Shown: piece by piece, positions 56,288-64,000 of the stretch
How positions within the stretch are numbered: position 1 is the stretch's first letter
Layout of the letters: each line of letters opens with the position of its first letter
DNA from: Paractinoplanes pyxinae
Lineage (GTDB): Bacteria > Actinomycetota > Actinomycetes > Mycobacteriales > Micromonosporaceae
Direction of reading: 5' to 3'
Assembly (NCBI RefSeq): GCF_026626335.1
Contig: NZ_JAPNTZ010000007.1
Location: 186,001-250,000, forward strand
Length of the DNA stretch: 64,000 nucleotides
Notes under the pieces: generated by a model
The model's database searches: none
Seen by the model: only the letters and a program-made list of their open reading frames with translations
Told to the model about the DNA's origin: nothing
Position numbers and translations under genes: made by a program

Positions 56288-56932
56288 TCAGGCCTCCGGA
56301 GCCAGCAGCTCGGGCACGACGTCGCGCAGCTTCTCGATCGGGATCGCGCCCGCCCGCAGCACCTGCGGCGCCTCGCCGCTGACGTCGACGATCGTGCTCG
56401 GCGCCGGGTCGTGCGCGGGGCCCGCCTCGAGATAGACCCGGACCGCGTACTCGAGCTGGTCGCGCGCCGCCTCGGCGGTGGCCGGCGCGGGCGAGCCGAC
56501 CTTGTTGGCCGTGGTGACCGCCATCGGGCCGACCGCGCGCAGCACCTCGAGCGCGACCGGGTGCAGCGGCATGCGCACGGCGATGCGGCCGCCGGTCTCG
56601 CCCAGGTCCCACTGCAGGCTGGGCGAATGCTCGACGTAGAGGGTCAGCGCGCCCGGCCAGAACGCGTCGGCCAGCTCACGGGCCGCCTTGGGCAGCGAGT
56701 AGACCAGGCCGTCGAGCGTGTGGCGGGAACCGACCAGCACGGGCGGCGGAACGAAGTCGGTGACGCTGCGCGCGTGGTGCAGCGCGGTGATCGCGTGCGG
56801 GGTGAACGCGTCCGCCCCGACGCCGTACACCGTGTCGGTCGGCATGACGACCAGCTCACCGCTCTTGACCGCCTCGACGGCGGCGGCGATGCCGCGATCC
56901 CGGTCCGCGGTGGTACGGCAGTCGTAGAGCAT
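56288..56932 (-). CDS. Short Sua5/YciO/YrdC-family protein, altered binding loop
   Basis: 214 residues, single YrdC domain. The opening motif MPTDTVYGVGADAF and the later TTANKVGSPAPAT are kept. The basic loop that normally reads KGRGRD in actinobacterial short forms, or KNRP in long ones, is ARSVTDFVPPPVLVG here, so the Lys/Arg residues that hold substrate are absent. By position (after prmC) it is the counterpart of M. tuberculosis Rv1301. It may have lost t6A activity to the long paralog or taken a regulatory role. The ATG at 56932 is preferred over the GTG at 56935. Confidence 0.9.
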   Translation of the reverse strand: MLYDCRTTADRDRGIAAAVEAVKSGELVVMPTDTVYGVGADAFTPHAITALHHARSVTDFVPPPVLVGSRHTLDGLVYSLPKAARELADAFWPGALTLYVEHSPSLQWDLGETGGRIAVRMPLHPVALEVLRAVGPMAVTTANKVGSPAPATAEAARDQLEYAVRVYLEAGPAHDPAPSTIVDVSGEAPQVLRAGAIPIEKLRDVVPELLAPEA

Positions 56933-56970
56933 CACACCGTGCAGTCTGCCATGCGAAGAGAGCGCATCGA

Positions 56971-57828
56971 TCAGGTGCGCCGGGCCGTCGCGTAGCGCGG
57001 CCGCCCGGTGAGGTCGTCATGGGCGGCCACCTCGGCGAACCGGCCGTCGGCGCGCAGCAGCGCGGGGACCGCCTCGCCGTGCACGTCGTCGTGCTCGATC
57101 CCGACCACGCCGCCCGGCTCCAGCAGGGCCGCGGCCAGCGCGATGACCGGCCGGATAACCTCGAGGCCGTCCCCGCCGCCGAAGACCGCCTCGGCCGGGT
57201 CGAGGCCGACCTCGGCCGGCACCTCGGTGGCCGAGGGAACGTAGGGCGGATTGCAGAGCACCACGTTCACGGCGCCGCGCAGCTCCGCCAGCACGCCCGG
57301 ATCGGTCACGTCACCCTCGACCACCTCGACGACCGGATAGCCGGCCGCGTTGCGGCGCAGGTAGGCCAGCGCCGCCGGCGACCGCTCGACCGCGACCACC
57401 CGGGCCGGCCGGGCCTCGTCGGCCACGGCGAGCGCGATCGCTCCCGACCCGCTGCACAGGTCGGCCACCGTCGCGCCCGGCGCGGTGTGCTCGATCCCCC
57501 AGCCGGCGAGGAGTTCCGTCTCGGGTCGTGGGACGAAGACGCCGTCGCCCACCTGAAGTTCGAGATGCCGGAAGGCGGCCGTGCCGACCAGATGTTGCAG
57601 CGGGATCCGCTTGACCCGCTCGGCCACCAGGGCGGTGAACCGGCTCAGCTCGTCGGCCCGCAACGAGTCCATGAGCAGCAACCGCCCACGTGGGACGCCC
57701 AGCACGTGCGCGGCCAGCAGCTCGGCATCGACCCGGGGCGATGCGATCCCGGCGGCGGCGAGATCGGCCACCGCGCTTGCCAGGGCGGCGCTCAGCGAAG
57801 ATCGGGAGATGTTTTCCAAGTCCGGCAC
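56971..57828 (-). CDS. prmC: Release factor glutamine methyltransferase PrmC
   Basis: Methylates the Gln of the GGQ motif in RF1/RF2 with SAM. It has 285 residues: an N-terminal helical release-factor-binding domain (1-85), FVPRPETE at 99-106, the SAM loop DLCSGSGAIALA, and NPPY at 193-196. The GTG start at 57828 has no clear ribosome site. In most actinobacteria it directly follows prfA; here two opposite-strand genes separate them. Confidence 0.94.
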   Translation of the reverse strand: MPDLENISRSSLSAALASAVADLAAAGIASPRVDAELLAAHVLGVPRGRLLLMDSLRADELSRFTALVAERVKRIPLQHLVGTAAFRHLELQVGDGVFVPRPETELLAGWGIEHTAPGATVADLCSGSGAIALAVADEARPARVVAVERSPAALAYLRRNAAGYPVVEVVEGDVTDPGVLAELRGAVNVVLCNPPYVPSATEVPAEVGLDPAEAVFGGGDGLEVIRPVIALAAALLEPGGVVGIEHDDVHGEAVPALLRADGRFAEVAAHDDLTGRPRYATARRT

Positions 57829-57909
57829 GGCATAATCATCTCCACGTCACGTGCGACGCCGACCGGCCGGGTCGGCGACCTGACGCGCGGCACCGGTGGG
57901 AGGCGCCTG

Positions 57910-59433
57910 GTGAGTTGGTTGGACCGGCTCGCGGAAAACGTCGACGAGCTGCGCCGGGCCAACGGGCTGCAGCAGAACGGCCGCTCGGCCGAGGCGCTGC
58001 CGATCCTGGACGACGTGCTGGCCGTGGCCACCGACCCCATGACCCGGGCCTACGCGCTGGTCCAGCGGTTCGGCGCGCTCATCAACCTGGGCCGCATCGC
58101 CGATCTCGCGGCCGCCATGACCACTGCCGACAATGCCGTCCGCGAGCTCCCCGACCCGTATCTGCGCGGCCAGATGCACGCGTTCGCGGCGCTCGGCGCC
58201 CACCTCGAGCGCAATCTGGACCGTGGGGTGACCCATCTGGTGCAGGCGTCGCGCGCGCTCGCCGCCGTCCGCGAGAACGACTCCGAGACGGCCTGGGGCT
58301 GGCACGACCTGGCCATGGCGTATTCCTATCTGGGCTTTCACGGCCACGCGCTGACCGCCATCGAGCAGGCCCGCCAGGTCGGCGTGGCGGCCGGCATCGC
58401 CCCCGAAATCTTCGCGGCGCCCGGCATCCGGCTGCGCAACGCGGTCTCGCTCGACCATCAGGGCGACACCGACGGCTGCCTGCGGGTGCTGCGCGACATC
58501 GACGTCGAACTGGCCCGCTACGTGTCGATCGGGGCCGACCAGCTGCGTCCCGGCAGCCGCGCGGCCTACGGCTACTCGCTGGCCCGCCGGGCCGCCCTGG
58601 GCGAAGAGACCAGCGCCGACGCGGCCGCCTGGCTCACCGGCGGCGGCGACAGCATCCGCACCCGCGACCTGCGCCACCTCGGCCAGGTCTGCCTCACCCT
58701 GGCCGGCGGCAAACCGGAACTGGCTCTGTCCATGCTCGACTCGGTGCCCGTCTCGGCCGAGATCCTGGGCGCGGCCGAGCCGGCCCGGTTGCGCAGCATC
58801 TGCCACGCGGCGGCGGGCGACCACGCCGCCGCCCACGCCGCCGACCGGTACGCGTTCCGGCTCGCCGCCCAGCGCATCGACCGGCTGCGTGAGGGCTATC
58901 TGGACGGTGTCGCGGCCCGGCTCGACGCGCAGGAGACGCAGCGCGACGCCGGCCGCTACGGCGACGAGACCCTGACCGACCCGCTGACCGGCCTGCCCAA
59001 CCGCCGCCAGCTCGAACGCTACGTGGCCACCATGCTGGCCCGGGGCGAGCGCGCGGCGATCGGCGTGTGCGACCTGGTCGGCTTCACCGAGGTCAACGCC
59101 CGGCACGGCCGGCACTGCGGCGACCTGGTGCTGCAGCGCATCGCCGGGGTGCTGAGCCGGGTCATGCGCCGGGGCGACTTCGTGGCCCGGTTCGCCGGCG
59201 ACGAATTCGTGGTGGTGCTGCCGGGCGCGGGCACCACCCAGGCGGCCGAGGTGTCGCGCCGGATCGCCGCCGCCACCAACGCCGAGAACTGGCAGATCCT
59301 GGTGCCGGGCACGCCGATCAGCCTGGCTGCGGGCTGGTCCGAGGTGGGCGCCAACGGGCGTACGCTCAGCGCCGCCCTCGCCGCGGCCGCGGCGAACCGC
59401 CTGCCCAGCCGCCCGCTCAGCGAGATGACCTAG
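57910..59433 (+). CDS. GGDEF-domain protein with TPR-like sensor region (AGDEF variant)
   Basis: 507 residues. Residues 1-330 are tandem helical, TPR-like repeats (ALPILDDVLAVATDPMTRAY and onward). The GGDEF domain covers about 355-500, with DPLTGLPNRRQLERY and the active-site motif FAGDEFVVVLPG, i.e. AGDEF. An inhibitory-site RxxD (RRGD) sits exactly five residues before it, so product feedback is plausible. AGDEF proteins are known with activity in other bacteria, so c-di-GMP synthesis is likely but unproven. GGGAGG lies six bases before the GTG at 57910. It is divergent from prmC. Confidence 0.9.
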   Translation: MSWLDRLAENVDELRRANGLQQNGRSAEALPILDDVLAVATDPMTRAYALVQRFGALINLGRIADLAAAMTTADNAVRELPDPYLRGQMHAFAALGAHLERNLDRGVTHLVQASRALAAVRENDSETAWGWHDLAMAYSYLGFHGHALTAIEQARQVGVAAGIAPEIFAAPGIRLRNAVSLDHQGDTDGCLRVLRDIDVELARYVSIGADQLRPGSRAAYGYSLARRAALGEETSADAAAWLTGGGDSIRTRDLRHLGQVCLTLAGGKPELALSMLDSVPVSAEILGAAEPARLRSICHAAAGDHAAAHAADRYAFRLAAQRIDRLREGYLDGVAARLDAQETQRDAGRYGDETLTDPLTGLPNRRQLERYVATMLARGERAAIGVCDLVGFTEVNARHGRHCGDLVLQRIAGVLSRVMRRGDFVARFAGDEFVVVLPGAGTTQAAEVSRRIAAATNAENWQILVPGTPISLAAGWSEVGANGRTLSAALAAAAANRLPSRPLSEMT

Positions 59434-59441
59434 CTTCCGCC

Positions 59442-60785
59442 ATGAGCACCATCGAGCTCGGCGAGATGCCCACGGCCGACGGCGACCGGCCGGAGCCCGC
59501 GGGTTCGCCCGGTCTCGACCGCCGGCTCGTCCGTCAGGTCGCGCTGGCCCTGGCCGTGGTGCTGTGCGCGGTCGTGCTGGCCGGTTCCGAGGTGCCGCGG
59601 GCCGAGGGCCTTCGTCCGTTGTGGAGTGTCTCGACGGCCGAGGCGCAGGGCACGGCGCTGGGCGCCGACGCCCTCTTCGTCTATCGCACGGCCGATGCCG
59701 TCACCACGATCACGGCACACGACCTGGCCACCGGCGCGGTCCGCTGGCAGCGCCGCGTCAACGGCGCCATCGGGTACATCCAACCGGCCGACGCGGCCGG
59801 GGTGCTGTTGATCCCGACCGAGAGTCAGGTGCTCAAGCTGCCGTCGGCCGGCGACGGCACGACGTTCGAGGCCGAGGTGCACGGCGCGACGATCGCCGTC
59901 TCGAGCCGCACCGGCGAAGAGCTGTGGCGGACCGGGGGCGAACCGTACACGGTGAACGGCGACACCGCCCTGATGACCGAGTTCAGTCCGACAGCCGCGC
60001 TCGGACGGCTGCGGCTGATCCGGCTGAGCGACCGCGCCACGATCTGGAGCCGCGACACCGTCGGCGTCCGGAGCTACGTCTCGCTGCCGATGACCGACCG
60101 CCCGGACAAGGTCGTGACGGCCACCGACCAGGGCGAGGTCAAGGTCTACTCGTACGCCTCGGGCGCGCTGATCACCTCGGCCCGCATCCCCTGGGTCACG
60201 CCGCGGCCCGACGAGGGCTACTTCAACGACCTCAGCGGCACCGGCGACGTCCTGGTGGTCAACCGATCGCAGGCCAACACGTTCGACATGAGCGTCTACC
60301 GCCTCGACACTATGGCCGAGCTGTGGCGCACCTCGCACACCGACGGCTACGCGTTCGCGTGCGGGGCCGCGCTCTGCCTCAACGGCGGCCAGGGCGTGGT
60401 GGCCTACGACCCGGTCACCGGGGTCGAGCGCTGGCGGCTGCCCGACGTCACCAACGCCTGGCAGCTGAGCGCCGACCGGATGGTGGCCGGCGAGGGCACC
60501 GAGAACGGCGAGATGCAGTTGCTTGACGCGACCACCGGCCGCCCGGTCGGTGCGCCGCTCGCGGGCACCCTGGCCTGGGACGGCATGACCGGGCGGACGG
60601 CCATCGTGCTGCGCCCCACGGTGTCGCCGCAGGGCCGCACCGCGGTCACCCGGTGGGACCTGGAAACCGGGCGGTCGTGGCTGCTGGGCACGATCGCCCC
60701 CGTGGGCGGGCCGCCCTGCGCGGTCCGGCCGGGCATCCTGGCCTGTAACCGGGGCGACAGCTACGAGGTCCTGGCCGTCCGGTGA
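59442..60785 (+). CDS. Membrane-anchored PQQ-like beta-propeller protein
   Basis: 447 residues. Cytosolic start, one membrane helix (QVALALAVVLCAVVLAGSEV, about 30-50), then repeated propeller blades with WxxP/AWxx-type strands (TGAVRWQRRVNG, TGEELWRTGGE, TMAELWRTSHTDG, TGVERWRLPDV). Likely extracytoplasmic scaffold or sensor. It lies eight bases after the GGDEF gene, so the pair may couple an outside signal to c-di-GMP, an inference. It is convergent with prfA, 21 bases apart. No PQQ-ligand residues were checked. Confidence 0.82.
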   Translation: MSTIELGEMPTADGDRPEPAGSPGLDRRLVRQVALALAVVLCAVVLAGSEVPRAEGLRPLWSVSTAEAQGTALGADALFVYRTADAVTTITAHDLATGAVRWQRRVNGAIGYIQPADAAGVLLIPTESQVLKLPSAGDGTTFEAEVHGATIAVSSRTGEELWRTGGEPYTVNGDTALMTEFSPTAALGRLRLIRLSDRATIWSRDTVGVRSYVSLPMTDRPDKVVTATDQGEVKVYSYASGALITSARIPWVTPRPDEGYFNDLSGTGDVLVVNRSQANTFDMSVYRLDTMAELWRTSHTDGYAFACGAALCLNGGQGVVAYDPVTGVERWRLPDVTNAWQLSADRMVAGEGTENGEMQLLDATTGRPVGAPLAGTLAWDGMTGRTAIVLRPTVSPQGRTAVTRWDLETGRSWLLGTIAPVGGPPCAVRPGILACNRGDSYEVLAVR

Positions 60786-60806
60786 GCCCGCTCACGGGCG
60801 GGTGCG

Positions 60807-61898
60807 TTACGGGCGGCGGCCGATCTCGGTCTCGCCGGCCAGCCGGGCCGCCCGGTCGGCCTCGGCCAGCGCGTCCAGCACGCCGTCGAGCTCGCCGCCG
60901 AGCACCAGGTCGAGGTTGTACGCGGTGTAGCCGATGCGGTGGTCGGTGATCCGGTTCTGCGGGAAGTTGTAGGTGCGGATCCGCTCCGAGCGGTCGACCG
61001 TGCGCACCTGGGCCTTGCGCGAGTCGGAGGCCGCCGCGTCCGCCTCCTCCTGCGCGATGGCCAGCAGCCGGGAGCGCAGGATGCGCATCGCCGACTCCTT
61101 GTTCTGCAGCTGGCTCTTCTCGTTCTGGCAGCTCACCACCGTGCCGGTGGGGATGTGCGTGATCCGCACGGCCGAGTCGGTGGTGTTGACCGACTGGCCA
61201 CCGGGACCGGACGAGCGGAACACGTCGATCCGCAGGTCGTTGGGCGCGATCTCGAGCTCGACCTCCTCGGCCTCGGGCAGCACCAGCACGCCGGCGGCCG
61301 AGGTGTGGATGCGGCCCTGCGACTCGGTGACCGGAACGCGCTGCACCCGGTGCACGCCGCCCTCCCACTTCATGCGGGACCAGACGCCGTGACCGCCCTC
61401 GGGCACACCCTTGGTGCGGACGCCGATCGAGATGTCCTTGACCCCGCCGAGGTCCGACTCCTGCGAGTCGATCACCTCGATCGCCCAGCCCCGGCGCTCC
61501 GCGTAGCGGGTGTACATGCGCAGCAGGTCGCCGGCGAACAGCGCCGATTCCTGGCCGCCCTCGCCCGCCTTGATCTCGATGATCACGTCCTTGGCGTCGC
61601 TGGGGTCGCGCGGGATCAGCATCTCGCCCAGCTTCTCCTCCAGCGGCGGCAGCGCGGCCGCGACCGACTCGACCTCGGCCGCGAAGGCCGGGTCCTCGGC
61701 CGCCAGCTCCTTGGCCGCGGCCAGGTCGGCCCGGGCCGCCTCGAGCTCGGCGTGGGCGGCGTAGATGGGGGCCAGCTCGGCGAAGCGTCGGCCGACCCGG
61801 CGCACGAGGGCCTGGTCCGAGTGGATGGAGGGGTCTTCCATCCGCTGCTCGAGCGCGGCGTACTCGTCGAGAAGGCTGCTCAGCCGATCGTTGCTCAC
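60807..61898 (-). CDS. prfA: Peptide chain release factor 1
   Basis: Ends translation at UAA and UAG. It has 363 residues. The catalytic GGQ lies at 233-235 in [12 protein letters not shown]. The decoding-domain stretch [18 protein letters not shown] and the RF1-typical [19 protein letters not shown] are present. GGGAG upstream supports the GTG at 61898 over 61913. Normally it is followed by prmC; here prmC lies 3 kb further on. Confidence 0.96.
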   Translation of the reverse strand: MSNDRLSSLLDEYAALEQRMEDPSIHSDQALVRRVGRRFAELAPIYAAHAELEAARADLAAAKELAAEDPAFAAEVESVAAALPPLEEKLGEMLIPRDPSDAKDVIIEIKAGEGGQESALFAGDLLRMYTRYAERRGWAIEVIDSQESDLGGVKDISIGVRTKGVPEGGHGVWSRMKWEGGVHRVQRVPVTESQGRIHTSAAGVLVLPEAEEVELEIAPNDLRIDVFRSSGPGGQSVNTTDSAVRITHIPTGTVVSCQNEKSQLQNKESAMRILRSRLLAIAQEEADAAASDSRKAQVRTVDRSERIRTYNFPQNRITDHRIGYTAYNLDLVLGGELDGVLDALAEADRAARLAGETEIGRRP

Positions 61899-61933
61899 GG
61901 GTCTCTCCCTCACCGAATTCCGGCCGACATGCG

Positions 61934-61970
61934 AACGGCGCCCGCCCCCGGGTCGGGAACGGGCGCCGTT
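61934..61970 (-). terminator. Hairpin between rpmE and prfA
   Basis: An 11-bp perfect stem, 61934-61944 with 61960-61970, with a 15-base loop that is itself partly self-complementary. It lies seven bases after the rpmE stop on the minus strand and probably limits read-through into prfA. Confidence 0.75.
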
Positions 61971-61977
61971 GAAGCAG

Positions 61978-62202
61978 TTACTTCTTCTTCGCGGCGTTGA
62001 CCTTGGCGTACTTCGCCTGGAACTTCGCGACCCGGCCCGCGGTGTCGAGGACGCGCTGCTTGCCGGTGTAGAACGGGTGGCAGGCGCTGCAGGTCTCGAC
62101 GCGGATCTCGTCGCCCTTGGCGGTGCTGCGGGTCGTGAAAGTGCTGCCGCAGGAGCAGATGACCTCGGTGGTCGTGTACTCCGGGTGAATGCCGCTCTTC
62201 AT
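61978..62202 (-). CDS. rpmE: 50S ribosomal protein L31, zinc-binding (C+) form
   Basis: 74 residues of the large subunit. Four Zn ligands appear as CSCG and CSACH ([26 protein letters not shown]). The start at ATG 62202 matches MKSGIHPEY of homologs. A lysine-rich end (NAAKKK). Under zinc limitation C+ forms can be replaced by C- paralogs elsewhere. Confidence 0.96.
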   Translation of the reverse strand: MKSGIHPEYTTTEVICSCGSTFTTRSTAKGDEIRVETCSACHPFYTGKQRVLDTAGRVAKFQAKYAKVNAAKKK

Positions 62203-62421
62203 GTTTCTCGGTCCCTCTCGAAAAGTGGTCGCCGGGTCGCATCGAAGCGGGAACCGGAACCTTCTGGCCGATGTACCAGTCTGCCATGCCGCCGCGTCCA
62301 GGCGAAATCGGCGTGACTTGCGGTGTCAACGCCCACCCCGAACCGGGCATTCCCGTCCGTTTTGCCCGAATCTCTGGCGGGCGGCGGCCCAGGTAATCTC
62401 TTGCTCCGGGGGCGCGGAGAC
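62203..62421. promoter_or_regulatory. Divergent spacer between rpmE and the kinase-ligase pair
   Basis: 219 bases. TAATCT near 62394-62399 is a possible -10 for the kinase gene, but its -35 is not at normal spacing. No hairpin of note. A promoter in each direction is assumed from gene orientation. Confidence 0.3.
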
Positions 62422-62886
62422 ATGACGAAACTTCTGATCACGCGGGGCCTGCCGGCGTCGGGCAAGACGACGTTCGCCCGCGCCCTCCAGCCGGACGTGG
62501 TCCGGGTCAACCGCGACGACCTGCGCCGCATGCTGCACGGCCGGCGTCTCTACACCGACCGGGCCGAGCGCGAGGTCACCCTGGTTCAGCGGGCGTCGGT
62601 CGAGGCGCTGTTACGCAAGGGCGTCAGTGTGATCGTCGACGACACCAATCTCGGGGCCGAGGTCGTACGCCGATGGGCCACCCTGGCCGCCCGGCATCAG
62701 GCGACGTTCGAGGTGCACGACTTCACCGGCGTGCCGCTGGAGGAATGCATCCGCCGCGACGCCGGACGCGACCCGGCCGACCACGTCGGTGAGGCCGGCA
62801 TCCGCCGCATGCATCAGCAGTACCTGGCCGGCCGTACTCTTCCGCTGCCACTCCCGTACGCCGAGACCGGAGAACCCGAGCGGTGA
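62422..62886 (+). CDS. P-loop polynucleotide kinase-like protein
   Basis: 154 residues. Walker A GLPASGKTT at 9-17, a DD(L/R) acceptor motif (VNRDDLRRML), VIVDDTNLGAEVVRRWATLA as Walker B and lid, and a C-terminal Arg-rich lid (ECIRRDAGRDPADHVG). This matches the 5'-kinase domain of T4 Pnkp type enzymes, without the phosphatase half. Its stop overlaps the ligase start by four bases. Together they could phosphorylate and rejoin broken RNA 5' ends. Confidence 0.85.
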   Translation: MTKLLITRGLPASGKTTFARALQPDVVRVNRDDLRRMLHGRRLYTDRAEREVTLVQRASVEALLRKGVSVIVDDTNLGAEVVRRWATLAARHQATFEVHDFTGVPLEECIRRDAGRDPADHVGEAGIRRMHQQYLAGRTLPLPLPYAETGEPER

Positions 62887-63485
62887 CGCACCCGCGCACC
62901 CACCACCTGCCCGGCTCGTCCGGCGCCGCCGGCGACCTGACGCAGCCCGATCTGTCCTGGCTGGACGGTGAGCTGGTGGTGACCGAGAAGCTTGACGGCG
63001 GCCTCCTCACCTTCACCCGGGACGCCATCCACGGCCGCTCACCCGGCGACGACGCGCGGCCCTGGGACCGCCCGGCCAAGGCGCTGTGGGCCATGACGTC
63101 GCACCGGATCCCGGACGACTGGCGGGTCTGCGGCGAGTCGATGTGGGCCCGCCGGGGCATCGCGTACTCCGACCTGCCCGGCGTCTTCATCGTCTTCGGC
63201 ATCTGGGACGAGACGGACACGCTGCTCGGCTGGGACGACACGGTCGACTGGGCGCGACGGCTGGAGCTGCCGGTGGTGCCGGTTCTCTATCGCGGCGGCA
63301 GCATCTCCGAGGCCCGGGCGGCCTGGGCCGGTTGCCGCACGCCGCGCAATTCCGAGGGGTACGTCGTCCGCGCGGCCGGCCGCATCCCGGCCGCCGAGTT
63401 CGCGGTGAAGGTGCTGGCCTGGGTGCACGCGGAGCACAAACGCGTTCCGGAACCGGACGACTTCGCCGTCAATGAGTTCGCCTGA
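62883..63485 (+). CDS. RNA ligase-family nucleotidyltransferase
   Basis: 200 residues, the adenylyltransferase core only. Motif I is EKLDGG, with Lys36 as the AMP-accepting residue. Motif III-like FIVFGIWD, motif IV SEGYVVRAA and motif V FAVKVLAW follow. There is no OB-fold or C-terminal domain, so it is a minimal Rnl2-like ligase. The GTG start overlaps the kinase stop (GTGA). It may seal 3'-OH/5'-P ends prepared by the kinase. Its 3' end overlaps the nos gene by 17 bases in antisense. Confidence 0.83.
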   Translation: MTHPRTHHLPGSSGAAGDLTQPDLSWLDGELVVTEKLDGGLLTFTRDAIHGRSPGDDARPWDRPAKALWAMTSHRIPDDWRVCGESMWARRGIAYSDLPGVFIVFGIWDETDTLLGWDDTVDWARRLELPVVPVLYRGGSISEARAAWAGCRTPRNSEGYVVRAAGRIPAAEFAVKVLAWVHAEHKRVPEPDDFAVNEFA

Positions 63486-64000
63486 CCGGACACCCGTCCC
63501 GAGCCAGCGCCGACGCCTCCTCGTCGAGGTAGAAGGCGGGCCGCAGGTCCATCTCGTCGTAGTAGCGGTGGAAGACCGGGGTGATCCCGCCCGACATCGG
63601 CGGCACGATCCACGTCCAGTCGGCGGGCACGCGCCGCCCGGCCTTCTCCTCGTTGCTCAGGTGCTTGAGAAAGCGCCGCGACTCGGTGTGGTGGTCGCTC
63701 ATCTTGATGCCGGCCTTCTCGAACGAGTGCAGCACGGCCACGTTGAGCTCGAGCAGGGCCCGGTCGCGCCACAGCGTCGACTCCCGGCTGGTGTCCAGGC
63801 CCAGCCGGGCCGCCACCACCGGCAGCATGTCGTAGCGGTCGGCGTCGGCCAGGTTGCGGGCGCCGATCTCGGTGCCCAGGTACCAGCCGTTGAACGGGGC
63901 CAGCGGGTAGTGCACGCCGCCGACGGTGAGCCGCATGTTCGAGATGGCCGGTACGGCATGCCAGCGCAGGCCGAGCTCGGCGAACCAGCCGTACTCGGGA
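63469..64000 (-). CDS. nos: Bacterial nitric oxide synthase oxygenase (C-terminal part)
   Basis: Makes NO from arginine using reductase partners; cytosolic haem enzyme. The window has about 177 C-terminal residues; the N-terminal part with the haem Cys lies beyond 64000. NGWYLGTEIGARNLAD is the arginine/haem distal stretch. DRALLELNVAVLHSFEKAGI and DHHTESRRFLKHLSNEE, then DWTWIVPPMSGGITPVFH cover the pterin-side region. No reductase domain follows, as in other bacterial NOS. It shares a 17-base antisense overlap with the ligase gene. Confidence 0.93.
   Translation of the reverse strand, partial: PEYGWFAELGLRWHAVPAISNMRLTVGGVHYPLAPFNGWYLGTEIGARNLADADRYDMLPVVAARLGLDTSRESTLWRDRALLELNVAVLHSFEKAGIKMSDHHTESRRFLKHLSNEEKAGRRVPADWTWIVPPMSGGITPVFHRYYDEMDLRPAFYLDEEASALARDGCPVRRTH

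Overview
The window is GC-rich chromosomal DNA of an actinomycete, most probably a Micromonosporaceae member (Actinoplanes-like). The case rests on strong third-position G/C, frequent GTG starts, NucS in place of MutS/MutL, a MurA with Asp at the catalytic Cys, and the actinobacterial locus rpmE-prfA-prmC-sua5-glyA-atp. No rRNA, tRNA, CRISPR array or intact insertion sequence was found. Almost everything is core chromosome; the only patches that look accessory are about 23.9-24.8 kb and 30.9-32.9 kb.

Layout. 0-10 kb: the N-terminal part of a large NAD-glutamate dehydrogenase, a lipoprotein penicillin-binding protein, an arginase-family enzyme with a very long repeat-bearing tail, a YbbN-type thioredoxin, an isobutyryl-CoA mutase large subunit and a PadR regulator divergent from a flavin monooxygenase. 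11-20 kb: MeaB GTPase, thiolase and methylmalonyl-CoA epimerase, then two paralogous DivIVA-like coiled-coil proteins, an AI-2E-type permease and a hydrolase. 20-33 kb: aldehyde dehydrogenase, ABC exporter, NucS endonuclease, membrane proteins, a two-gene cassette of an FtsK/SpoIIIE-type ATPase with a coiled-coil membrane partner, then a frameshift-riddled pseudogene and a truncated serine recombinase. 33-42 kb: a drug-type ABC exporter, a CNNM/CorC protein, 3-hydroxybutyryl-CoA dehydrogenase, MurA, PduO-type cobalamin adenosyltransferase and a PheS-like ligase behind a leader-peptide attenuator. 42-54 kb: the F1Fo ATP synthase cluster on the minus strand (AtpI-like, AtpZ-like, B, E, F, H, A, G, D, then an LCP ligase, then C), with glyA upstream. 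54-64 kb: two Sua5/YrdC paralogs flanking a tyrosine phosphatase, prmC, a diguanylate cyclase plus a beta-propeller protein on the opposite strand, prfA, rpmE, a kinase-ligase RNA-repair pair, and the C-terminal part of a bacterial nitric oxide synthase.

How the genes work together. IcmA, MeaB, methylmalonyl-CoA epimerase, thiolase, 3-hydroxybutyryl-CoA dehydrogenase and the cobalamin adenosyltransferase make a scattered acyl-CoA and B12-dependent carbon-skeleton theme. The ATP synthase and the translation-termination/tRNA-modification genes form the conserved core. The points most worth following are the three-segment attenuator before the PheS-like ligase, the FtsK-like ATPase cassette together with a remnant of its partner gene just after nucS, the short YrdC that has lost its usual basic loop while a second Sua5 sits two genes away, the LCP gene between atpD and atpC, the arginase repeat tail, and the kinase-ligase pair.
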